Assembly (NCBI GenBank): GCA_965230535.1
Contig: OZ246009.1
Coordinates: 2,170,001-2,234,000, forward strand
Reading direction: 5' to 3'
From: JAUILH01 sp965230535
GTDB taxonomy: Bacteria; Bacteroidota; Bacteroidia; Flavobacteriales_D; JAUILH01
Length of the DNA: 64,000 nt
Shown here: in pieces, positions 43,658 to 52,100 of the stretch
Layout of the letters: every line of letters starts with the position of its first letter
Numbering within the stretch: the stretch's first letter is position 1
Translations under genes and position numbers: made by a program
Notes under the pieces: generated by a model
Databases searched by the model: none
What the model was told of the DNA's origin: nothing
Seen by the model: only the letters and a program-made list of their open reading frames with translations

Positions 43658-44137
43658 TTAATAGCTAAATGCGTAAGCGAGAATGGCTAATTCCAGTGCA
43701 ACTAAGCCCGCTACAAACCATCTGAACTGACGTTTCATCCTGATGTTTTCGTTGATGGCGTTGTTCTGGTAAATGACACGCTTTAACAGAAATGACAACC
43801 TTTTAAGTCCATCTGAATTCTTCTCCAGATAATCGTAAGCACCATACTTAAGGGCCTGAATTGCCACATTCATTTGTTCTTGTGCAGACAAGAATATTAC
43901 CTGAATATTTGGGTTAACACTTTTGATTTTTTTAAGGACCTGGATGCCGTTTAATTTGCCTAAACCATGATCTAAAATGACGATATCCGGCTGCTCGTAA
44001 AGTTTGTTCAGGGCTTCTTCACCTGTGTGGTAAACGTGAACATTGTTATAGGATTCTTTTTTTAAGCGCTCGTTTAACATGTTTGCGAAAAACGGGTCGT
44101 CTTCAACGATGAAAATATTGGTGGAATTTGTTTTCAT
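43658..44137 (-). CDS. Receiver (REC) domain protein with C-terminal membrane anchor
   Basis: A 159-residue relative in layout of the protein at 29011. The receiver has FIVEDDP, the phosphoacceptor Asp in IVILDHGLGKLNG, the switch in IFLSAQE and the Lys in YDYLEKNSDG. A basic linker (RMKRQFRW) and one hydrophobic helix (FVAGLVALELAILAYAF) end the protein. There is no output domain. It is encoded 28 nt ahead of the Wza gene, in the same unit. It may act as a membrane-tethered phosphate relay partner for the hybrid kinase/HPt protein at 44679, or regulate the export complex allosterically. Confidence 0.84.
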   Translation of the reverse strand: MKTNSTNIFIVEDDPFFANMLNERLKKESYNNVHVYHTGEEALNKLYEQPDIVILDHGLGKLNGIQVLKKIKSVNPNIQVIFLSAQEQMNVAIQALKYGAYDYLEKNSDGLKRLSFLLKRVIYQNNAINENIRMKRQFRWFVAGLVALELAILAYAFSY

Positions 44138-44167
44138 AATGAATGGTTTTTAGAGTTTATATATTGA

Positions 44168-44548
44168 TTAAGCTGTTTTTTGAAGGTTGTTAGCTCCGAA
44201 ATTCTTTAAGTATGAAAGCAGTTCTTTATTGAAGCCAAAGCAACTGGCGTCAAGGAAATTGTCATTTTGCTCATTTGAAAAAGAGAAGTGAGGAGACACA
44301 CAAACTATTTCAGAGAATGAGTTATATGCTCTTATGGTCTTAACTGCCTCTAAAAGCCACGTTAGTGCATTACCTTCTCTGAAATAGGTGTCAAGGATGA
44401 TAATATCCTGATTAAAGCAAGGGGAGAAATGAATATTGTTGTTCACAGAATTCAAAAGCTCCAGATGAAAGTCACAATCTGTTAAGTGATATTCCCAAAA
44501 TTCAAGAGGCTGATTGTTTCGTGATATGATAAGTAGTTCCAGGTTCAT
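44168..44548 (-). CDS. Receiver-like hypothetical protein, 126 aa
   Basis: A 126-residue protein with a likely degenerate receiver fold. NLELLIISRNN takes the place of strand 1 without the acidic pair, DIIILDTYFREGNALTWLLEAVKTIR resembles the phosphoacceptor strand and helix 3, and EIVCVSPHFSF the switch strand. The acidic pocket is lost, so phosphorylation is doubtful. It is the first gene of the wza operon, and its start sits behind an inverted repeat and a dyad. A protein-interaction role is possible; nothing more can be stated. Confidence 0.6.
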   Translation of the reverse strand: MNLELLIISRNNQPLEFWEYHLTDCDFHLELLNSVNNNIHFSPCFNQDIIILDTYFREGNALTWLLEAVKTIRAYNSFSEIVCVSPHFSFSNEQNDNFLDASCFGFNKELLSYLKNFGANNLQKTA

Positions 44549-44550
44549 AT

Positions 44551-44567
44551 TGTTCTGTTTGAGAACA
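44551..44567. promoter_or_regulatory. Inverted repeat TGTTCT-gtttg-AGAACA at the start of the wza operon
   Basis: Perfect 6-bp arms with a 5-nt spacer, 2 nt before the start codon at 44548. It may be an operator or a 5' hairpin controlling translation. Confidence 0.4.
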
Positions 44568-44661
44568 GTAATTCCCTAAATCGGACCGAAACCAAAAATC
44601 ACTGAAAATCAATTGATTAAAAGCAAAGCAAGAATAAAGCTGAAATCAAAACGGGAGAGAA

Positions 44662-44676
44662 TTCCCAAAATGGGAT
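44662..44676. promoter_or_regulatory. Dyad TTCCCA-AAA-TGGGAT, proposed activator site c
   Basis: Inverted arms TCCCA/TGGGA with the same 3-nt spacer as the other copies. It sits just beyond the kinase stop at 44679 and 113 nt upstream of the wza-operon start at 44548. No convincing sigma-54 element was seen near that start. Confidence 0.6.
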
Positions 44677-44678
44677 AA

Positions 44679-47114
44679 CTAAAGATGTGCCTTAAGGGCT
44701 TCAATGAGTTGTTCTATATGAGCAATTAACCGACCAGTTAAGTCCATAAAATCGTTTTGGCTATGTTCACCATTTTCAATCTGTCTGACAAGATCCTGAA
44801 GAAACTTAGATGCCAGATGATCAATGGAAGGTTTCATACCATGTGCTATTTTTCTAACAGCTTCAAGGTCTCCCTGCTTAAGATTGGATTTAAGATTGTC
44901 CAATTGTCCTGGTGTTGTGTCAATGAAAAGCTGAATCATCTTTTTCATAAAAGCTTCATCACCATTGGTACTTTGTTTTAACCTGCTTAAATCCACAAGT
45001 TTTTCTCCGGAACTAAGTGATGGAGCAGGAGAGGAGGGCTCTTTTTGTTCTAATGACAGCAGTTGAGTGATTTGATTGAACAATTCTTCCTGAACAAAGG
45101 GTTTGCTCACATAACCATTCATCCCGGCATCTCTGTATTTTTGATCATCACCCTTTATCGCATTGGCCGTTAAGGCTATGATTGGTGTATTGAGTTTCAA
45201 TTCCGACCTGATCTTTCCAGTGGCCGTCATTCCATCCATTTCCGGCATCATAATATCCATTAAAATGATGTCGAATTCCGACTCTTTCAACTGCTCAATG
45301 GCCTGAATGCCATTCTCCGCAATTTCTACTTCACACTGCCAGTTTTCCAGAATAGTAACAGCCATAAATCGGTTAATAGGATGGTCTTCTACTAACAAAA
45401 CACGAATGCCATTCAAAGCTGAAAAATCTACATTTTTAGGATTGACTACCTCTGCAGGAAGGTCTGTTTCTTCAAGTTCCAGTGTAAATGAAAAGCAGGT
45501 ACCTTCACCCAATTTACTTTCTACAAATAAATCAGATCCCATCATTTGAATCAGTTCTCTGGAGATAGGCAAACCTAATCCGGTACCACCATATTTTCTG
45601 GCTGTAGATCGTTCCGCCTGACTAAAACTTTCGAATATGTCGTCCAGCTTGTCCTCAGCAATGCCAATCCCCGTATCTGTTATAGCAAAATGGATGCGCG
45701 TTGTGGTCTCCTTTCTTTCTAACAGCATACATTCCACCGTAACTTTTCCGGACTCAGTAAACTTGATTCCGTTGCTCAACAGGTTAATTAGGATCTGGTT
45801 TAACCTGGTTTTGTCGACAAGATAATTTTGTAATGATTCATCAAGATGAACAATGAGTCCAACGCCTTTTTCTTCGGCCTTCAATTCAAGTGTCTTTGCC
45901 GCATTGATGATGGTGTCTTTGAGGTTCACCGGAGTGGGGTCCAGTTCCATTTTACCAGCTTCAATCTTAGAGAAATCGAGAATATCATTGATGATGATGA
46001 GCAAATTATTGGCAGAAGTGGATATTGCGGAAACGTAATCCGTTTGTTTTGGGTTAAGTGAAGATTGGCCCAATAGTTCACTCATTCCAATAATCGCATT
46101 CATGGGTGTTCTGATTTCATGACTCATATTGGCCATGAACAACTCCTTTGATCTAACAGAACTTTTGGCCAGTTCAATAGATTCCCTCAATTGATCTTCC
46201 ATTTCTTTTCGATCTGAAATATCCAAGTGAATCCCGATAGTTCCTTGGATTTCGCCATCTATACCGAAAAAAGGGGCTCCACTTATAATGACCCAAGCGC
46301 GTTCTCCTGTTTTTTTGATAATCTGGACCTCATATACACCGGGCTTTCCTTCCTGCCTCAGAGCTTCTTGCTTCTCAACAACACCCCAAAATTCTGTTGG
46401 TAATAAAGTTTCTTTGATCCTTTTTCCAATCAAGTCCTTTTCGTCATACCCACTCATTTCACAGAATTGAGGGTAGACCTTTGTAATTCTATCGTCCAGA
46501 CCAACCTCTACTAAGCCCAGTTCCAGGTTTTCGATAATACTTCTGTATTTTTCTTCACTTCTTTCAGTGGCTTCTCTCGCAATCTTTAGATCTGTGATGT
46601 CTCTCGCGAGCACCATAAATTCAATATCTCCATCATCGTTATAATGGATGTTGACGGTTTGACCAAACCAAAGTGTTTTACCCTCGGCCGTTATAAAAGG
46701 AAACTCGAGATAAGTGCTTGGAATTTCTTCGATGAGTTGGCGGACATAAAATGAAGCGACCTTCTTTAAATAATCTGGTCTAACGAATTCATGAAAAGAT
46801 CTGTTCTTGACTTCATCAAATGAATATCCGGTTATTTTTTCTGCCACCGGATTGACATAGATAAATTCACCTCTTTTGTTACACTGGTAAATTACATCAC
46901 TGGCAGATTCGACCAATTCTCGGTACTTCTTCTCGCTTTTAATGGTCTCGGCTGTACGAATATTAACCTCTTCTGTCAGGCTGGCATTTAATTCTTTTAA
47001 TTCAATATTTACGGCATATAGTTGTCGACTCTTTTCTTCCAAGAGTCTTTCAGCTTCTTTTCGAGCAGATATTTCGCGCTCAAGCCTTCTTTTCAATATG
47101 TCGATCTCAGACAA
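44679..47114 (-). CDS. Hybrid histidine kinase: PAS-PAS-HisKA-HATPase-REC-HPt
   Basis: An 811-residue soluble kinase. An N-terminal coiled coil precedes two PAS domains (KYRELVESASDVIYQC and KYRSIIENLELGLVEVG mark their starts). HisKA has NMSHEIRTPMNA (His near 330), and HATPase has TDTGIGIAEDKL and KYGGTGLGLPIS. A receiver (VLLVEDHP; Asp in IILMDIMMPEMDG near 617) and an HPt domain with AHGMKPS (near 757) complete a full phosphorelay. It should receive input from the H-NOX protein, whose gene is directly upstream with no gap; the start is a TTG at 47114, right after the H-NOX stop. Phosphate can pass from HPt to the NtrC-type regulator or the tail-anchored receivers. Confidence 0.92.
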   Translation of the reverse strand: MSEIDILKRRLEREISARKEAERLLEEKSRQLYAVNIELKELNASLTEEVNIRTAETIKSEKKYRELVESASDVIYQCNKRGEFIYVNPVAEKITGYSFDEVKNRSFHEFVRPDYLKKVASFYVRQLIEEIPSTYLEFPFITAEGKTLWFGQTVNIHYNDDGDIEFMVLARDITDLKIAREATERSEEKYRSIIENLELGLVEVGLDDRITKVYPQFCEMSGYDEKDLIGKRIKETLLPTEFWGVVEKQEALRQEGKPGVYEVQIIKKTGERAWVIISGAPFFGIDGEIQGTIGIHLDISDRKEMEDQLRESIELAKSSVRSKELFMANMSHEIRTPMNAIIGMSELLGQSSLNPKQTDYVSAISTSANNLLIIINDILDFSKIEAGKMELDPTPVNLKDTIINAAKTLELKAEEKGVGLIVHLDESLQNYLVDKTRLNQILINLLSNGIKFTESGKVTVECMLLERKETTTRIHFAITDTGIGIAEDKLDDIFESFSQAERSTARKYGGTGLGLPISRELIQMMGSDLFVESKLGEGTCFSFTLELEETDLPAEVVNPKNVDFSALNGIRVLLVEDHPINRFMAVTILENWQCEVEIAENGIQAIEQLKESEFDIILMDIMMPEMDGMTATGKIRSELKLNTPIIALTANAIKGDDQKYRDAGMNGYVSKPFVQEELFNQITQLLSLEQKEPSSPAPSLSSGEKLVDLSRLKQSTNGDEAFMKKMIQLFIDTTPGQLDNLKSNLKQGDLEAVRKIAHGMKPSIDHLASKFLQDLVRQIENGEHSQNDFMDLTGRLIAHIEQLIEALKAHL

Positions 47115-47657
47115 CTATTCGTTTTTGGTTATGGTAAAAAATACGGTTGATGCCGTTTCTTCAGACACTTTTACATCTATGCTTGCGGACTCCTCAAAAT
47201 GAGTTAAACATCCTTCAATCAGACCATGTGCGAAATCAGCCATCTGTCTTTCAGATTGGTACTCCATAATAATCTGATGGTCACCAACTCTTTTTGTAAT
47301 GAACTTTGGGAGTTGTGCATCCGGATACAATTTCAATACTTCAGCGTGGATATAATGGTCAATTCCCTCCAGAAAGGTGAGCGCATCTAAATCACCCTCA
47401 AAAAACTTGGGGTATAAGTGCACAAAGCGATGAAACAAATGACGTCCATAAGTCTTTAACAAATCCGGTACAGACACACCAGAGGCCTTATTTAAAGCAA
47501 CTACCAGCGAGACCATTTCAGAATGATCGTAAGTACCCACCGCTGTATAAACACCATTAGAAGGCACCTTGGATTGCACAATAATATCGTCCACCATTTC
47601 GTAGCCGAATTTCTCTTCAACCATTTCTAAAAACTCTGTAAAAACTATTCCTTTCAT
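47115..47657 (-). CDS. H-NOX haem-nitric-oxide/oxygen sensor protein
   Basis: A 180-residue H-NOX domain. MKGIVFTEFLEMVEEKFG opens the family. The proximal haem ligand is His104 in HYIHAEVLKLYPDAQLPKF, with the conserved Pro117, and the haem-propionate motif Y-x-S-x-R is Y133-S135-R137 (YQSER). H-NOX proteins bind NO, and some bind O2, and regulate a neighbouring histidine kinase or cyclase. Here the gene lies between an NtrC-type activator (4-nt overlap) and a hybrid kinase, which is the normal bacterial partner type. NO-dependent control of kinase activity is expected but not shown. Confidence 0.94.
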   Translation of the reverse strand: MKGIVFTEFLEMVEEKFGYEMVDDIIVQSKVPSNGVYTAVGTYDHSEMVSLVVALNKASGVSVPDLLKTYGRHLFHRFVHLYPKFFEGDLDALTFLEGIDHYIHAEVLKLYPDAQLPKFITKRVGDHQIIMEYQSERQMADFAHGLIEGCLTHFEESASIDVKVSEETASTVFFTITKNE

Positions 47658-49012
47658 GATTCTTTTATTTCTTGTAACATTCGGTAAATGGTAGATTTTC
47701 CAATATTCAGTACCTCAGCAACTTTGAGCACATTATTGTTGTATTTATCCATGTAGAACTGAAGAATTCTGAAGTTGTATTCTTTCAGTGTCATTTCAGA
47801 AGTTCTTAATTCGTTTACGGGATTTGCTGTGTAAAAGGTTATATGCTGATCCGAAATTGTGTCATCATTGGACATAACCATTGCCAGGTCGATAATTGAT
47901 TTTAATTCCCTCACATTTCCAGGAAAATGATAGTTCATCAATTTGTCCACTGCAGAAGGAGCAACATCCTTTTTATCAAGTCCATTTTCCTTTGCAAAGA
48001 GCTCAATAAAATGTTTTGATAACATGAGAATATCCTGACCACGGTCCTTAAGTGGAGGCAGTTCTATTGGAAGACCTATCAATCTGTAAAACAAATCCTG
48101 TCGAAAATTACCTTCTGCCACTTCTTCCTGAAGGTTTTTATGTGTGGCTGAAATGATTCTGCAATTTGTTTTAACCGTTTTATTAGATCCAATTCTTGTG
48201 AATTCCTTTTCCTGTAATACCCGAAGAATTTTGGCTTGCATATTTGGATCCATCTCTCCAATTTCATCCAGAAAGAGCGTGCCATTACCAGCTTCTTCGA
48301 ACTTTCCTATGCGCCTTGCTGATGCTCCCGTAAACGCTCCTTTCTCATGTCCAAACAACTCACTTTCTATTAATTCTGATGGAATTGCTGATACGTTAAC
48401 AGCCACAAAAGGCGCTTTTTTAAATTCCGAATTATAATGAATGGCTTTTGCCACAACTTCCTTTCCGGTTCCTGTTTCTCCGGTAATGGAAACATTTATT
48501 TTTGTTTTAGCCGCTTTTTCAAGCAAGGGCATGACCGCCTTAATTTTAGGACTCGACCCAATAATTGATTTACCAAAATCGTATTTGGTTTCAACCTCTT
48601 GTCTTAAAGTAGCGACTTCTCTTTTTAAATGTGCCGTCTCCGAAATATGGATAAGTGCATTCCAGAGTCGCTCTTTGCATTCTTCATCTTTAACGATATA
48701 GTCTCTTGCACCTTCAGTTAATAAGCTTACAACTGTTTTAATGTCTTCCTGCCCGGAAATAACAATGACAGCTGTATCCGGCGAATTTTCTTTGATGTAC
48801 CTCAGCAGTTTGAGTCCATCATCATCTGGCAGACCATAATCTAAAGTAATGACATCAGGTTTTTCATGTAGCGTGGCCTTCAATTCTTTACCTGATGAGA
48901 CAATGTTTACTTCATAATCCGGATTTAAACTTAAGTGATGCTTGAGCATTTCGGCGTACCAAACATCATCTTCTGCAATTGTGATTTTGAGAAAATTGGC
49001 TTTTGTCGACAT
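47654..49012 (-). CDS. Sigma-54-dependent response regulator, NtrC family
   Basis: A 452-residue activator: receiver (1-~125; AEDD, phosphoacceptor Asp58 in LDYGLPDDDG, Lys108), AAA+ domain with Walker A GETGTGK (178-184) and the sigma-54 contact loop GAFTGA (225-230), and a Fis-type helix-turn-helix at the end (NNVLKVAEVLNIGKSTIYRML). It drives transcription by sigma-54 RNA polymerase from distant dyad sites. First gene of the operon with H-NOX and the hybrid kinase, which together form a complete signalling chain. The dyad TTCCCA-ATT-TGGGAC lies 31 nt upstream, so autoregulation is also possible. Confidence 0.95.
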   Translation of the reverse strand: MSTKANFLKITIAEDDVWYAEMLKHHLSLNPDYEVNIVSSGKELKATLHEKPDVITLDYGLPDDDGLKLLRYIKENSPDTAVIVISGQEDIKTVVSLLTEGARDYIVKDEECKERLWNALIHISETAHLKREVATLRQEVETKYDFGKSIIGSSPKIKAVMPLLEKAAKTKINVSITGETGTGKEVVAKAIHYNSEFKKAPFVAVNVSAIPSELIESELFGHEKGAFTGASARRIGKFEEAGNGTLFLDEIGEMDPNMQAKILRVLQEKEFTRIGSNKTVKTNCRIISATHKNLQEEVAEGNFRQDLFYRLIGLPIELPPLKDRGQDILMLSKHFIELFAKENGLDKKDVAPSAVDKLMNYHFPGNVRELKSIIDLAMVMSNDDTISDQHITFYTANPVNELRTSEMTLKEYNFRILQFYMDKYNNNVLKVAEVLNIGKSTIYRMLQEIKES

Positions 49013-49043
49013 ATACCAATTTTAATCAAAAAAAACGAGAATA

Positions 49044-49058
49044 TTCCCAATTTGGGAC
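49044..49058. promoter_or_regulatory. Dyad TTCCCA-ATT-TGGGAC, proposed activator site d
   Basis: Arms TCCCA/TGGGA with a 3-nt spacer in the divergent region between the activator gene (31 nt) and the giant T9SS gene (107 nt to its start). The 107-nt distance matches the other copies. Confidence 0.6.
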
Positions 49059-49121
49059 ATCAATCTCTTTTTTAGACAGACTCAAAAACTTAAACAACTC
49101 AAAAACAATGGATTAAATATT

Positions 49122-49137
49122 TGGCGCTCAGTTTGGA
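49122..49137 (+). promoter_or_regulatory. Candidate sigma-54 promoter (TGGCGC-TCAGT-TTGGA)
   Basis: Close match to TGGCAC-N5-TTGCA, differing at one base of the -24 box and one of the -12 box. It ends 29 nt before the ATG at 49166, with the dyad ~65 nt upstream of its -24 box. Confidence 0.5.
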
Positions 49138-49165
49138 TTTACATGACCGAATCAATCCATGAATT

Positions 49166-52100
49166 ATGAAGCAAATACTACTATACCTTACTTCACTATT
49201 TCTTTCTACAGGCATTCAGGCTCAGGTAACTGTTTCGAGTACTGTATTTAATGAAATTGATGTATGTGGGGATCACAAGAGTTTTCTGGTAAAAGTAATC
49301 AACCAAAAAACCGGAGCCGCCATCTCTCCATTAGTGAGCTGTAACTTACCTGAAGGAATGGAATATGTACCCGGTTCTATTCTGCAACTGAATGGAAATA
49401 TAGTAAGTAGTAATATATTTGATTTATCAGCTCCGGTATTCAATGCAGCCAATATATCGGCAGGAGACTCTCTCTTTTTTGAGATCAAGATAAAAGCTCT
49501 GGTACCCGCCATCGCTGAACAACAATCTGGTACTGTTTTCAGAAACACTGTTGAATACAGCGACAATCAGGACCAGGAAAGTCATTTGAGCAATGCATAC
49601 AACATTTTGTACCCTGCCATGAGCATTACGAATGTTTCTCCGACTTCAATAACCGGTTTGAATGGCCAGCAGGTACAACGGCAAATAACGATTGTAAATG
49701 CCGGATATGGCAAATGTGAAAGCTTACGCATTTCGGACATCCGCAATAATGTTGGATTGAGTTTAAGCGCTACTTCTATTGGAACAATAGACAGTAACGG
49801 TGAGATCATTCATATTTCCGGAGCAGATTTAATGACCATTGGAAACAATGATGCTTATTTCGACTTTGGTGAAACATTAACAATCACAGAAACATTAGAT
49901 CTGAGTGGATGTAACAATGTAACCGTGAGCTCTGCCATTGCTGTTCATTGGGGATGCGAATCGGATAGTATTTCTACTACCAATTCCAATGCGCATGTCA
50001 CCATAGGCCAAAAGAATCCCAATATTTCCATTTCTTCAGATAATGTACCAAGTACTTGTGTTGGAAGTCCCTCAAAAGCTTCTCTTACGCTAACAAATAA
50101 TGGTCAGGGTTTGGCCACCAACCTGACACTGGAAATCTATAAATCTTCCGGAAACGGTTATGATGAAGACATTTTTAGTCGCATAGATGAAACCTCATTT
50201 ACTTACTCAATTAATGGTGGGGCCATCATTTCATTTACTCCTCAAACAACTAACACTCGAGATGATGGCCCATATGCATGTCTGGGCAATTCACCTATCG
50301 GAAAGGTAGAGTATTCTGCTCCTTTCGATCTTGCTCCCGGCGACCAGGTGCTTGTATCTTGGGACATGTACCAATGTTGTATCAGCGAGTGCCTGGAGCA
50401 AGGCAATATGGGCTGGAAATATGGCATTACTTATCAGGATTTTTGTCTCAATAACAATTATTCCAAAGGAGGAACAGGAGAGGGGCCCACAGAATTAAAC
50501 GCTTTTATTTTTACCGAAACACCAACAGATCTGTTCGAAGGTGAGATCATAGAGAACAGTTATCACATATCCAGCTGGGAAAACAACTTAGCTCAGGGAC
50601 AGGGAGCTCATTACAAACTTCAGTTCATTTTGCCAGCCGGATTGGTGTGGTCGGGAAATAGTTCAGACTTGAAATGGGAAGTAAATAACATCAGTTGGTT
50701 TCCAAACAATGTGACTTATAATCAAGTCAGCTCTGCACTTGAAGCTACATTTCCATTACCAAGCCCATTTATCATCCCTAAATCTGAAATAAAACTATCT
50801 CTTCAGGGATTTTGTAATGGGGGAATCAACTCCGGGACACAAACAACAGACTTGTCTATTTTCTACGTGGCCAACGATACCTGCTCAAATGTATGTGAAG
50901 TCGCGATGATTTGTAATGAACAGGTTCAATCAGACTTACATTGTCCAATTGGCGCCTGTGAAGGCTTGTATTTCTATGGATTTGACACTTACAGGACAAG
51001 CTTTGGTCTTCCTGACAACGACATCAATGGTTTAGCTGATGCTTCCGGCAACATAGATCTCAATAAAATAGAAATAGGCAGATCAATGATGGGAGACACG
51101 ATTAGAACAATTGCCAAAGGTTTGGTCATGTCTTCCATTGGACAGTCATTCAACTATTTATATGCCGAATCTGATATTGAGTTGGGAAGTTTGATGGAAC
51201 CCTTCAGAGCATCTGTAGTTATTTATGATGCCAGTCAGGGAGTATCTTTTTCATGCGATCAGGTAACGATTTCTCACTACACCAGTGGAACAGACAGAGT
51301 TTGCAGGTATGCAGTATCTCCTCCTCAATTGCATAATCAAGGCTGCGCTGATTTTGCCAATTTTGCATTTGAGGCTGGGGACTCCATTTCTCTGCAGGTA
51401 GATTATAGAATGGTCTCAAACTTAGGTCCATCCGTAAAGGAAATACTAATTGAAAACCAGTTTTTTCTGAGTCAAAGCACCAATCCCTGGAATTCATCTG
51501 CCACCAAATACTCCTGCGATTCAAGAAAAGGACGACATACACTCATAGGTTACGAGTTTGTGAACGAATCCAGAAATAACTACAATTTCACCACTTGTAC
51601 TAAAACTATCCGACAATCCTTCAGGCTGAGTATTGGCGATTGTTGTGACAACTATCAAGGCGGAAATCTTTTTCCATATGAATACAGAAACTGGGCACAC
51701 CTCAAAGAAGCCATTGTGACCATACCAGATCACTATGAATTTGTTGATGCCTATTTTACACAGTCACGTACCAAAGCGACCAATAGCAAAGCAAATCAGA
51801 GTGTGTATAACATCACACCAACAGGAAGCAGTCCGGTGGTACTTCATTTCGATTTGGAGACCCTGTACCAGGACTATGGAGGTACAATCTCATTGAGTGA
51901 TGATGGTTTTTCAGGAACACTTAACGTGGAACTAGCGCCTAGTTGTGATGTAGCCATAAACACATACGAAGATGTTGAGTGGCGTTGCAAATTTGCTCAG
52001 TCGGATTATATAGGTGGCGGTACAAGTAACTGGATTTATCCGGACTTAAATGACCGTGTTAAATACAACCCAACCAACCTTACGTTAAGTTCTGTAAATC

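Noticed and set aside
44572..44586. TTCCCT-AAA-TCGGAC as a fifth dyad site
   Set aside because: Both arms are mismatched and it lies too near the 44548 start to match the spacing of the other four.
44591..44610. AAAATCACTGAAAATCA as a further copy of the dispersed hairpin
   Set aside because: Only the left half matches and there is no TTTT loop with a right arm.
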